Below, one piece after another: positions 48,801-58,371 of a DNA stretch of 64,000 nt. The notes beneath the pieces are model-generated. The model was not told where the DNA came from, made no database searches, and saw nothing but the letters and a program-made list of their open reading frames with translations. This stretch comes from Rebecca billardiae RCC1528. Taxonomy: Eukaryota > Haptophyta. The position numbers and the translations under genes are program-made. Position 1 is the first letter of the stretch; each line of letters begins with the position of its first letter. The stretch is taken from positions 2,604,001 through 2,668,000 of the forward strand of contig OZ251226.1 in the NCBI GenBank assembly GCA_965240325.2. The letters are read 5' to 3'.

Positions 48801-51800
48801 TCCGCACGACGTACGTGAACGAGCGCTCCGTCGAGGTGCTCGACCCCAGGCGGATGCGCGACGCCTACCTCAAGGGCGACTTTGCGCCCGACGTCTTCGC
48901 GGCGTGGCCGCACGACCTGCTCGCGCTCGCGCTCGGCGCACACCCGATGTGGCGGTTCATCCTGCGCGCTGTGCGGCTGCTCAACCTGCGGTACACGCTG
49001 CGCGCGTACCTGCGCTGGGGCCGCTCGCTGCGCGACGACCAGCTGATCTTGGGGCTGTGCCACTACAGCCTCGTGCTGCTGCTCGTCTCGCACCTCCTCG
49101 CCTGAGTGTTCCACGTGCTCGGCGAGACCGACTTTGCGCGGCAGCGCGCGCGCGTCACGTGGGAGAAGGCGTACAACGAGGCGCGCGCGTCCGTGGACGG
49201 CGAGTTCCGCAAGTTCGACTCGGCGGAGCTGGAGGCGCTCGACCACTACCTCGCGGGCTCGTACCTCGTGCTCTCGATGGTCACCACCCTCGGCGCGTCG
49301 CAGCTGCCCGCCAACTACGCGGAGATCGGCTTCGCCATCTTCGCGATGGTGCTCAACATGACGGTGTTTGCGTGGGTGGTCGGCCAGGTCTCCGGGCTCG
49401 TGATGAAGCAGGACGACGAGATCGTCAAGAAGCGCGGCCAGCTCGAGGTGGTGAGCGCGTACGTCGAGCAGATCCGCGTGCCCGCCTCGCTCAAGGGGCG
49501 GCTGACCAAGTTCTTCCAGCTGCGGCTGCAGAACGCGTCGCTCTCCGCCACGTCGGGCGAGGCGATCTACGCGGGGCTGCCCATGTCGCTGCAGATCGAC
49601 GTGTCCGCGCACACGAACCGACACCTTGTCGGCGCCGCGCCGCTCTTCTCCAAGTGCTCCGAAGGCTTCAAGGACCGGCTCTCCTCGCTGCTGCGCGAGC
49701 GCGTGCTCGAGGCGGAGAGCGTGCTCTTCCGCGCGGGCGAGGCGTGCACCGACCTCGTCTTCGTCGCGTCGGGCGCGGTCGAGGTGTTCGACGAGGACGA
49801 GGCGCGCGGCCACGGCGCCGCCGAGCTGCTCTCCGAGATGGTGGACACGCTGGGGCCCGGCTCGACGCTCGGCGACGTGCCCTTCGTGTTCGGCGTGCGG
49901 CACGTGAAGACGGCGCGCGCCGCGCTCGGCCTGAGCAGCACCAGTCTGTTTGTGCTCTCAGCCGAGCAGTACAAGGAGCTGCTCAAGACGTTCCCCGGCG
50001 AGGAGGAGCACGTGATGGACGCGGCGCTGCGCGCGTCTGAGGGTGCGCGCGCCCTGCCCGCGCGCCGCCCCCGCCCCGCCCGCGCGCCGCCCCCGCCGCG
50101 CCCGCGCGCCGCCCCCACCGCGCCCGCGCGCCGCCCCCGCTCCGCACGCGCCGCGCCATCCGCACGCGCTGGCGCTCGCGCGCGCCGGGCGCTCACTCGG
50201 CCGCGGCGGTGTTCGGCGGCGCGCGGCTCGCGCTCTCGGCGCAGGGTTGACAACGATGCGCTCCGCGCGCTCCGCGCTCTCAGCGCGCTCGGGCGTGAGC
50301 TCGGCGGCGGCCTCCGAGTCCGAGTATGCCGCCTCAGTCTCGCCGAGCGCCGCCCCGTCCGAGTCGACGACGGCACACCACCAGGACTCGATGCATCGGC
50401 TCAACTCGGTGCGGGTCGCGCGCGCGCGCCCGAGCGAGCCCGGCCGCGCGTGCCGCGAGCCTCGCGTGCGGCGCCGCGCGACAGCCCCGCTCAGCCTCCT
50501 GCTCGCCCGACCGCACGCCCTCGGCACCGCGCGTGCGCGCGCACGCGTGGCACGCAGGTCCTCGCGCTCGCGCGGCAGCAGCGCGCCAGCCTGCAGCACG
50601 CGCGGCTGTGCTCCGCGTGCGCGCACGCCGACTACGCCAAGGTGCGGCGCATGCTCTTGGCTGGGAGCGTCGACGTCGACCGCGGCGACTATGCGGGCCG
50701 GCGCGCGCTGCACCTCGGCGCGTGCGCGGGCAGCACGCGGCTGATCGAGCTGCTGCTCTCGGCGCGCGCCGACGTGAACGCGGAGGACGAGCGCGGCAGC
50801 ACGCCGCTCGCCGACGCGCTACGCGCCAACCAGCCCGAGGCCGTGGAGCTGCTCGCGCGGCACGGCGGCGTGCTCTCGGCCTCGCACGCGGCGGACGATC
50901 TGATCAGCGCGGTCACGGACGCGGACGGGCTCGAGGCGCTGCAGCGGCTCATCCGCTTCGGCGCGAGCGTGAACGCGGCCACTGGCTTTGGCCGCACCGC
51001 GCTGCACCTCGCCGCGGCCGAGGGGCGGGTCGACTGCATCGCGCTGCTGCTGGAGCACGGCGCGGACGCCAACGCGGTGGACAAACGCGGCAACACGCCG
51101 CTGCGCTCCGCGCTCACGCATGCGCAGCTCGGCAGCGCGGACGCGCTGCTCGCCGCCGGCGCCCACCTCGGCGGCCTCGACCACGCGGCGCGGCTCAATG
51201 AGGCGGCCGCGGCGGACGACGCGCCCGCGCTCGAGCGGCTGCTCTACTTCCGGTGCGACGTGAACGCGGCCGATTCGTTCGGCCGCACCGCGCTGCACGT
51301 GGCCGCGTCGCACGGCGCGCTCGGCGCCGCGAGCTGCCTGTGCAAGGCAGCTGGCGTGGACGTGAACGCGGAGGACGACCACGGGCACACGCCGCTGGAG
51401 GACGCCGCGCGCGAGGAGAGCGCGCACATGGCGGTGGTCAGCGCTCTGCTCAACGCCCACGGCGCGCGGCGCGGCTCGGGCCAGCCGCGCGCCGCGCTCG
51501 CGCGCGCCAAGGAGTCGAAGCAGCAGCGGCGGCAGGAGCGGCTTGAGGCCGAGCTGCACTCGCGCGAGCAGCTGCTGGGCTCCGTGCGCGCAGCCCAGCA
51601 GTGGGTCGACGCCGAGCGCGCGGCGGTGGGGCGAATGCGCAAGGCGGTGGAGGCCGCCCTCCAGACACAGCGCAAGCACGGGGCCGTGCTGCTCGAGCGC
51701 CACCCCGGCCTCTGGGAGGAGCTCAAGGACTTTGCCGAGGCGCACCGCGAGCAGCAGGTGCGGGTGCAGCAGCTGCTCGCGCCGGAGCTGCACACGCACG

Positions 51801-52220
51801 CCCACTCGGCCGCGGGCTACGCGCCGGGCGCTGCCAAGGCGATGATCAAGTCGGTACGTCACGACGCACTGCGCGCCGCGGCGCGCGGCACGCGTGCGAC
51901 CCCTGCCGCACCACCCCCACACGCTTGATGCACGCTGGTTGCCACGTCGATCTTGCGATCTCACAGCAGCAATATGTGCTGCGCGCCCCGGCCTCGCGCC
52001 CGCGGCCGTGCAGGTGACTGACCTGATCAAGCAGCATGACAAGATGGCCTCGCGACCGCTCGAGCGCATATACGAGACGCGCTTTCGGCGGCATCAGCAT
52101 ACGCAGGATCATTATCAGGCAGCAGCTTCTGACGACTCTGCCCTGCAGGCTCAGAGTCAGGCTGCGGACGAGCCACACCGTCACCCACAGTACTATCACA
52201 CCCGGCCATCCGCCGCCTGA
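42855..52220 (+). CDS. Two-module cyclic-nucleotide-binding cation channel with ankyrin repeats; one in-frame TGA
   Basis: Five exons, 42855-43699, 43819-50042, 50245-50408, 50558-51853 and 52014-52220, sum to 2912 codons with consistent phases. Module 1: S1-S4 about 140-260; S5 with HWVTCMWW; a K-type filter TAFGYG (GYG 349-351); S6; a cyclic-nucleotide-binding domain about 463-573 (GEIAFFLGIPQPYTVRA); ankyrin repeats about 633-930. A long acidic/Ser linker includes a degenerate EF-hand (FDQRGLGTIRLRD, near 1440). Module 2: S1-S4 about 1891-2020 (Arg-rich S4 FILRAVRLLNLRYTLRAYLR); S5; a pore with TTLGAS (GAS 2107-2109), not GYG; a binding domain about 2223-2340; ankyrin repeats about 2429-2712; then a coiled coil. 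The plan is that of plant AKT-type and CNG channels, doubled. Codon 2044 (49103) is TGA. The gene may make one two-module subunit, two separate products or, if TGA is a true stop, a truncated one. Confidence 0.8.
49103..49105 (+). other. In-frame TGA inside S5 of channel module 2
   Basis: The frame continues unchanged on both sides: LLLVSHLLA, TGA, VFHVLGETDF. The equivalent stretch of module 1 is PHWVTCMWW, so the TGA lines up with the Cys that follows the S5 His in this channel family (H-x-x-x-C). One base (TGC/TGT to TGA) separates the two. Possible readings are selenocysteine, a nonsense mutation, stop read-through or a sequence error. Neighbouring genes use TGA as a normal stop, so a changed genetic code is unlikely. 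Confidence 0.9.
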
Positions 52221-52232
52221 TGCTCGACCGCC

Positions 52233-52312
52233 GATGATGATGACGACGACGACGAGCAGTATATATATATATAGTAGTGATAGCAGTCGTCGTAGATGCG
52301 ATGCATCATCAG
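52233..52312 (+). other. Hairpin just past the channel stop (weak SECIS-like candidate)
   Basis: GATGATGATGACGACGAC near 52233 can pair with GTCGTCGTAGATGC near 52286, with a loop that includes an AT run. An ATGA faces a GAT across the stem, loosely like a SECIS core, but no apical AA at the expected distance was found. It overlaps simple trinucleotide repeats, so chance pairing is quite possible. Confidence 0.2.
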
Positions 52313-52322
52313 CCGCAAGCTA

Positions 52323-53339
52323 TCATCGGCGCCATCCCGAGAGCAAATGAGACCAGCTCATGCGAGCAGCAGCTTTGCCAAGCAGCTGGTCGACCAGGTC
52401 GGAGCCATCGATCACGAGGCGCGCCCTCTCCTGCACTCCACTGTCTCTGGGATGCGCGTCAAGGGCTTGCTGGGCAGCTTCCCGGGCGCCCAGCTTCATG
52501 GCCAGCTGGTATCGCCCCAGAGCTGCGTGGTCGGTGCCGTAGCACACCGTGCAGATCGCCCAGGAGCCATGCTCTTGGACGCCGGCGCTCTGGAGGTGGG
52601 CGCGCATGCCGGAGAGAACGGCTTGCAACGCGCCGTGCTTCGACGCGACGGCGGCCCTGGCGCGCGCCGCAGCGTCGTCGCCGGCGCAAATGTTGTGCAC
52701 AGCCCACGCGCCATAGAGCTGCACTGCCTCGTCGCGCACGTGCACTCTCAGGGCGTCGCATATCATGCGCAAACCGCCCGCATCGACCACGGCCTGCGCG
52801 CGCGCACGGCCATCGGCGTCGTCACCGATACTGAGGGTGTTGAGCGCACGGCATGAGAGGCCCTGCACACCCGCGTGGTCCGCGTGGGCCTGCATGGCGC
52901 CAAGCAGCGCACGCACGACACCTGCATCGAGCCCAGCCTGCTTTCGAGAGGAACCGACGGGGTCAGAGCCCTGGCACAGGACGAGGATGGCAAGCGCCCC
53001 GTGCTCCATCATGCTAGCACTGCCCCGATGAGTCGCCATCGCATCGACCACGATCGGAAGGGCTCCAACTGTCACGGCCGATCTCTTCACGTCGATGCTG
53101 TTCGAGCAGAGGCTGGTGAGTGCGCCGACGCCCATCGTCTGCACGCGCAAATCGGTGCGGTGCGCGCGCATGCACGACAGCACCGGCTGCAGCGCGCCTT
53201 CCCTGGATGCAGCAGAGCTCGGTTGCTCGGGCGTGCGCGTGGCGTAATCTCGCAGAGCCTGCAGCGCGCCGGCGGCGTCACTCGGCGAGGCGCCCGCCGT
53301 CGACTGTGAGCGCACTGCTGCGATGAGCGCATCCGCCAT
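52323..53339 (-). CDS. Armadillo-repeat protein
   Basis: 338 residues without intron, from the ATG at 53339 (MADALIAAVRSQ). From about residue 25 it is built of ARM-type helical repeats of about 42-45 residues, each with the pattern GALQPVLSCMRAH ... VQTMGVGALTSLC, then GALPIVVDAMATH ... MMEHGALAILVLC, GVVRALLGAMQAH ... VQGLSCRALNTLS, GGLRMICDALRVH ... VQLYGAWAVHNIC and GALQAVLSGMRAH ... VQEHGSWAICTVC. Such solenoids bind partner proteins; no other domain shows the partner. It converges on the channel gene (102 bp between stops). Its start lies only about 17 bp from the left arm of the inverted duplication at 53356, so its promoter is inside that arm. Confidence 0.85.
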   Translation of the reverse strand: MADALIAAVRSQSTAGASPSDAAGALQALRDYATRTPEQPSSAASREGALQPVLSCMRAHRTDLRVQTMGVGALTSLCSNSIDVKRSAVTVGALPIVVDAMATHRGSASMMEHGALAILVLCQGSDPVGSSRKQAGLDAGVVRALLGAMQAHADHAGVQGLSCRALNTLSIGDDADGRARAQAVVDAGGLRMICDALRVHVRDEAVQLYGAWAVHNICAGDDAAARARAAVASKHGALQAVLSGMRAHLQSAGVQEHGSWAICTVCYGTDHAALGRYQLAMKLGAREAAQQALDAHPRDSGVQERARLVIDGSDLVDQLLGKAAARMSWSHLLSGWRR

Positions 53340-53386
53340 TGTTGATGGAAGAAAGCGGCCCCGGCCGGGGAACTTACAGTCAGACG

Positions 53387-53439
53387 CTCTGAATCGGCCC
53401 CCTCGCTCAGAGCGCTCTGAGCGAGGGGCCGATTCAGAG
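53387..53439. repeat. 53-bp near-perfect palindrome, left arm
   Basis: CTCTGAATCGG then CCCCCTCGCTCAGAGC is followed directly by GCTCTGAGCGAGGGG then CCGATTCAGAG; only one unpaired C breaks the symmetry. It lies 48 bp from the ARM-gene start. The matching copy is at 55931-55983. Confidence 0.95.
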
Positions 53440-54035
53440 GGTTTTCCGCCCGCCCCACTGGCGAGCGCGGTGCGGGACGCACATCGTACTGGGGCGGTGC
53501 TCAGCGCTGCACTCACGGCGCGCCGCGATGTGTTCGGGCGGTGGACGGGGCTGAATCGGCCGAGAGTGACGGTGCGATGGGCCGTGGTGACTCTGCCATC
53601 ACCCAGTGATCTCGTGCGGTGCCAGCTCGCCCTTCGCTTCGTCGCCACTCGCACTCGCACCAGTCGCGTGCGCCCATGGCTTGCCTTTCGCGCGCTGTGT
53701 TCCCGCGCAGTGTGTGCTTGGTAGCAGGGTGCTGGTGGCCGGTGGTTGCCGGCGCGGAGGAACGAAATGTTTGCAGCTACGCTACATCCCAGACGCCATG
53801 TGCCCGTCCTCGTCGAGCGATGGACAGACACGCGTGTCGCGCATGCGCTCGCGGAAGCAGGCTGCACAGCGGCGCGCGGGCCTGGCTGCACGCGCAGGAC
53901 AAGCTGCACCACACAGCTGCCCCCGCCATGAGCCCCAGCTGCGTACGCACACCTCTTCCGTGTTGTCTGATCCGCCAGGCCGACACCGCGCGGAGACTGC
54001 GTGAGACACCGACAGTCAGCGGCCACGGCGCACAC

Positions 54036-55330
54036 AGGTCACTGGCACATGCGGCGGCGCGCAGCAGCTGATGCAGCCGTTGCTTCGATTGATGAAACAG
54101 CAACAGCGCCGGTGGCAGTCGCCCCATCGCTGCCGCTGGCACACCCGCACTTGCTGACATATCGCCAACAGCACTCGCAGCCCTTGCACCTCCGGCAGCT
54201 GTGGCTCGACGATCGGCTGAGCGGCGGCAATCTGAGGACACAGTCGTCCGAGCAGCCGCGCGGGAAGGTGCTTCGGGGGGTCGCTGTCGCGGGAGTCCTG
54301 CTCCAAGCAGCTGCTGCAGATGCTGCGGCTGGGACAACAACTGTTGTGGCTCGCGTTGGCAGCTTCAACGCAGCCGTACCAGCGTTATGAGGGGAGATGA
54401 CTTGTGGATTGGGATTTTATGCAGCCTCTTTTTCATTCCGCCTTGCAGGGATTTTAATTAAAATAAAAATCCAGCTTGCGCAGAGTCCGAGACTTGGCGT
54501 TTGCAGAAGCTGTGCAGCAGGGCTCAACTCGTCACCGCGTACAGCGTCGGCGCTCGGAGCCTTAGGAGGACTTCGTACCCGCCGGGCGTGGTGGGCGTGT
54601 CCCGCCCGGCGCGCAGCTTAGCACTGTACGTGGGCGAGACAGCCCCTTCCGCGTCTGGCACTTCGGCGGCGGTGCCGATGGTGGAGGCCGCTCGCCGCGC
54701 GCGCCTGACGGCAGCACCTCAAGCAGCGCTGACCCATGCGCATGCGGACGGGTGCGGCAATGGCGGTGGGTTTCGCAACATGCACAGCGTCAGACGCTCG
54801 GCACCAGGTCCGCTCAGCTGCAGCAATAGCACCATCGGTGCGGCGCCTGGCGCTCAGTGGGCGGCGTGTCGGGCGGATGCAGATGCACTTGCCGTCTGAA
54901 TCAGGACGCCGGGCATGCCGAAGCAGTTCGCCCCAGCGCGCGCACTCGCAGAGTGAGAACGGCCGCCCTGCCGGCCGGAGGCCAATGCACTCGCCTGGCG
55001 GCTGCCGGCGCACGGTAGGCCAGGGCAACGTAAAGCACCCGAAAGCACCACGGCGGTGGTGACCGAGCTCACTACCACGGGCGGTGGCGCGGCCGATGTC
55101 GCGAGCGTGAGCGCAAGCGTGGCCGTGAGCAATGCGAGCAGCGCGAGGGAGGCGTGGCGCGGTCGCGCCCGCCCTTCCGACGAGGAACGAGGGCTTTCTT
55201 GCGCGAGGGGTCCCCAACGGCAGGTAGCAGCGATGTCGCGCCATCGCTTAGCGCACCGACGTTGCCAGCCGGTCGACGTGGCCATCGCTTCCGAGAGAAA
55301 GCTGTAAGCCAGATTGCTGCCGCACGCAAC
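54036..55330. other. Unique spacer of the inverted duplication
   Basis: About 1.3 kb. Several overlapping open frames occur on both strands, none domain-like. One minus frame near 55290-54860 includes a hydrophobic stretch (HASLALLALLTATLALTLAT) that could be a membrane anchor, but coding is unproven. Confidence 0.4.
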
Positions 55331-55930
55331 CGTGTGCGCTGTGGCCGCTGACTGTTGGTGTCTCACGCACGCAGTCTCCGCACCGTGTCGGCCTGGCGGA
55401 TCAGACAACACGGAAGAGGTGTGCGTACGCAGCTGGGGCTCATGGCGGGGGCAGCTGTGTGGTGCAGCTTGTCCTGCGCGTGCAGCCAGGCCCGCGCGCC
55501 GCCGTGCAGCCTGCTTCCGCGAGCGCATGCGCGACACGCGTGTCTGTCCATCGCTCGACGAGGACGGGCACATGGCGTCTGGGATGTAGCGTAGCTGCAA
55601 ACATTTCGTTCCTCCGCGCCGGCAACCACCGGCCACCAGCACCCTGCTACCAAGCACACACTGCGCGGGAACACAGCGCGCGAAAGGCAAGCCATGGGCG
55701 CACGCGACTGGTGCGAGTGCGAGTGGCGACGAAGCGAAGGGCGAGCTGGCACCGCACGAGATCACTGGGTGATGGCAGAGTCACCACGGCCCATCGCACC
55801 GTCACTCTCGGCCGATTCAGCCCCGTCCACCGCCCGAACACATCGCGGCGAGCCGTGAGTGCAGTGCTGAGCACCGCCCCAGTGCGATGTGCGTCCCGAC
55901 CGCGCTCGCCAGTGGGGCGGGCGGAAAACC

Positions 55931-55983
55931 CTCTGAATCGGCCCCTCGCTCAGAGCGCTCTGAGCGAGGGGGCCGATTCAGAG
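55931..55983. repeat. 53-bp near-perfect palindrome, right arm
   Basis: The mirror copy of 53387-53439, about 97 bp from the ATG of the gene at 56080. It could act as a two-fold protein-binding site or simply be structure of the duplication. Confidence 0.95.
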
Positions 55984-56079
55984 CGTCTGACTGTAAGTTC
56001 CCCGGGCCCCGGCCGGGGCGGCGGCGCGCGCGCGAGGAGCCGCCGACAAGGCTCGACTCCACAGCGAGCGCGCCGCGCG

Positions 56080-56967
56080 ATGATCGCCCGCCTCACACGG
56101 CTCGCCGTGCGGAGGCCATCGAGCCCGGGCGTGTTGCTGGGGCGGCAGCCAGCCCCCTGCCGCCCTTGGAGCCGCCCCGTCCACCTCGCCGTGCCCGGTG
56201 AGCACGCCGCCGCGACGCACGGCATACCGGCTCCCGCTGACCATCAGGGCAAGGGCGAGGGCCGCGGTGGGCGCGGGCCACCCTGGAGCGCGGCGGCGCT
56301 GGTGCCTGGCGCTGTGGCGGCTGTTACGGTGGCCGCATGGAGCAGCGTGTGTTCCGACACGCGCCCTGCATGCGCGCCTCTGGGCGAGGTGGCGCCGTCG
56401 GACGACACGACTGGTGCGGGCACCGGCACGACGGGTGCCGCTGGCCCGACTGAGTGGCCCGAGATCTTCCAGGGATTCCTCGACCAGGCGCTTCGCAAGT
56501 CCAGGGCGGGCGGGGGCGCTGGCCAGCGCGGCTCGTGCGCAGCGGAGGCGGACCCGAGCGCCGAAGCTCGCGAGCTGAACGCACTCATCGAGGAGACAGC
56601 GGCTTTGCACGAGACTGGCGGCTCTGGCCGCACGGGAGGTGGCAGTGGCCGGCGCGCGGGTGCAGGGGGCACCGGGTCGGCCATGGAGGACGACGCGGGT
56701 GGCGTGGTCGGGGATGGTGACGACCGCGACTGGCAGGTGCTCGGAGCGTCTCCATCGCGACGAACTGCGCGCGAGCCTGGCGTCCATGGCCTGATTTACT
56801 TTGAACTATGGAGTGCCCCGCGCGGCTGCTGGTACGCACCACCAAAACCATACCGTTTGACAACTGGCGAAGCTGGCAAAACCATCGACGAGGTATTCAG
56901 CACTCGGGACGAAGCACTGGCGGCACAGGCGTGGTTTTACGGCTCGTCTCGTGCAGTCACTGAGTGA
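56080..56967 (+). CDS. Unknown protein with organelle-targeting-like N-terminus
   Basis: 295 residues, no intron. The N-terminus MIARLTRLAVRRPSSPGVLL is rich in Arg/Ser/Leu and lacks acids, as in mitochondrial presequences. A hydrophobic stretch at about 72-90 (SAAALVPGAVAAVTVAAW) may be one membrane helix. The middle is Gly/Thr-rich with a helical EWPEIFQGFLDQALRKS and AEARELNALIEETAALHE. The C-terminal part, GLIYFELWSAPRGCWYAPPK then EVFSTRDEALAAQAWFYG, is the most structured and most likely conserved. I do not recognise the family. Its upstream DNA is the mirror copy of that of the ARM gene. Confidence 0.6.
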   Translation: MIARLTRLAVRRPSSPGVLLGRQPAPCRPWSRPVHLAVPGEHAAATHGIPAPADHQGKGEGRGGRGPPWSAAALVPGAVAAVTVAAWSSVCSDTRPACAPLGEVAPSDDTTGAGTGTTGAAGPTEWPEIFQGFLDQALRKSRAGGGAGQRGSCAAEADPSAEARELNALIEETAALHETGGSGRTGGGSGRRAGAGGTGSAMEDDAGGVVGDGDDRDWQVLGASPSRRTAREPGVHGLIYFELWSAPRGCWYAPPKPYRLTTGEAGKTIDEVFSTRDEALAAQAWFYGSSRAVTE

Positions 56968-57273
56968 GTCGTGCCTTGACGTCACAGGATGTTGAGCGCA
57001 GGCGTGCGCGCGCACGCGATGGTGGGCCATCAAGCACATCAACAGAGTGAATAGACTATATGACGGTCACCGATAGTATAGTCCGACATGAGACTGTTAT
57101 CATGAGACCGAATGACGCGGCGCGCTCATCACCGCGCGGCTCAGACTGCATACAGCATAAAGGCCGGTACTCACTACGCGTCTACGGTCCGGATCGCATA
57201 TCGTCGGACGAGGGGGCGGCCGCGATGAGAATGGGGCGGATGCCGGCGCCGAGCAATGTAGGCCGCGCGAGGC
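56968..57273. other. Short intergenic between convergent genes
   Basis: 306 bp between the stop of the unknown gene (plus) and the stop of the p31comet-like gene (minus). Nothing was seen except ordinary sequence expected to hold both 3' ends. Confidence 0.6.
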
Positions 57274-58143
57274 TCAGCCGCGGAAGCCCGCGGCACTGCG
57301 GTTGCAGAGAAGCCACTGGGCGGACGAGCCGTAGGCAGGCTCGATCGACAGATGGTCGTTCGCATCCAGCCCGTTCGTGCCGAGCGCCGTGTGCGCGGCC
57401 GCGGGAGCTGCCAGCCACTGGTCAGACATCGGGGCGGCTGCGAGCGCGAGGCTGTGCTCGACTCTCCGCTGTTCCATGCCCACCCATCCGAACGGCTGCC
57501 GATCGAAGGCCTCCTCCTCGCCGATGTCGATCGTGACCACGTGCGCAGCCTTGCCGATCGGGATGCGAAAGCCCGGCCGCGGCGCAAACGCCGCCTGGAG
57601 CGGGTCCTCAGAGGGCAGCTCCACGGCCTTGCCGTGGACAAGTAGCCACAGCTTCATGGGGCGGCTGACTCCGTCGAATTCCGCCTCCACCTCGCTCACG
57701 AGCTTGCGCAGCATGCGCCGCGTGCAGTCCTGTGCGACAGGCCTGTCGACCGGGCCGCCGAGCGACGGCGGCGATGTCGAGGCGAACCGCAGGACGTACA
57801 CCTCCTTGGGGAGGGTTGGGGAGTGGCCGAGCGCGAGCGCAACGAGCCCTGGCGGCGACTCGGCCACGAGTGCACGCAGGGCACCGAGCATGCCGTGCAC
57901 GGCCTCGACACACCTCTCGCGGCGCCTCGCAGCCATCACGACGCCGGCAGTTGGCGTCGCGCTCGTTCGCGTGTCGCTGACGAGCTCGTCGAACTGCTTT
58001 GGGACCTGCCGTCGCACGAAGAGGAGGTACTTGACGAGCGCCTCGACCAGCACTGCGCGCAGCTCCGTCCCACCGGTGCCCAGGCTCCGCTTCAGAGGCA
58101 CCTCAACATGTGTGTGTGTCGCACGCTTCCTCGACGGCGCCAT
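57274..58143 (-). CDS. MAD2L1BP: p31comet (MAD2L1-binding protein) homologue, spindle checkpoint silencing
   Basis: 289 residues from the ATG at 58143 (MAPSRKRATHTH), no intron. The order of segments follows p31comet: VLVEALVKYLLFVRRQVPKQ then FDELV, a helix RRERCVEAVHGMLGALRALV, LALGHSPTLPKEVYVLRF (family 'LSPKE-Y' strand), RRMLRKLVSEVE, then FAPRPGFRIPIGKAAHVVTI. p31comet adopts a HORMA-like fold, binds closed MAD2 and, with the AAA ATPase TRIP13, disassembles checkpoint complexes so mitosis can proceed. The C-terminus (after about residue 215) is longer and unlike animal proteins. The call rests on motif order, not on a search; REV7 or another HORMA-like protein is the main alternative. 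Confidence 0.72.
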   Translation of the reverse strand: MAPSRKRATHTHVEVPLKRSLGTGGTELRAVLVEALVKYLLFVRRQVPKQFDELVSDTRTSATPTAGVVMAARRRERCVEAVHGMLGALRALVAESPPGLVALALGHSPTLPKEVYVLRFASTSPPSLGGPVDRPVAQDCTRRMLRKLVSEVEAEFDGVSRPMKLWLLVHGKAVELPSEDPLQAAFAPRPGFRIPIGKAAHVVTIDIGEEEAFDRQPFGWVGMEQRRVEHSLALAAAPMSDQWLAAPAAAHTALGTNGLDANDHLSIEPAYGSSAQWLLCNRSAAGFRG

Positions 58144-58371
58144 CGTTACCACCGAGAGTTATTTTGATGAGTTCATCCGGCTGGCGACGACCGTTCAAAA
58201 TCAGATGTGGTGATGCCGGCCCACCGCCCTTGCCGGACTCCATGGCGGGACCGCAATCGGCCAGGCGCGGCACTCGCGGCAGCAGTGCTAAGCACATGCA
58301 TGTTGATGTACTACAGTCTCAGTATGATCAGACAGTAATCAATCAAGCCGCGCGCGCTGCGCGCAGCTCAG

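Larger units (their letters stand above)
53356..56021. repeat. Inverted duplication (arms about 0.68 kb, spacer about 1.3 kb) between divergent genes
   Basis: The left arm 53356-54035 and right arm 55331-56021 are reverse complements with few differences, for example an extra CCCGGGG at the outer end of the right arm and single bases such as GTGCTCAGCGCTG against GTGCTCAGCACTG. Each arm is the immediate upstream region of the gene beside it: the ARM gene to the left and the unknown gene at 56080 to the right. Each arm also holds an open frame of about 130 codons reading inward (MACLSRAVFPRSVCLVAGCW start), which is not called as a gene. Confidence 0.9.

Noticed and set aside
49103-49105. TGA read as tryptophan by a variant code
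   Set aside because: TGA ends several neighbouring genes (LRR, PX, DDRGK1), and the aligned residue in module 1 is Cys, not Trp.
47132-49903. 923-codon minus frame opposite the channel gene
   Set aside because: Shadow of the coding strand; it also runs straight past the TGA at 49103 without domain content.
53619-54071. Small gene with signal-like start in the inverted arm
   Set aside because: It is kept in both arms simply because the arms are near-identical; there is no further evidence of coding.
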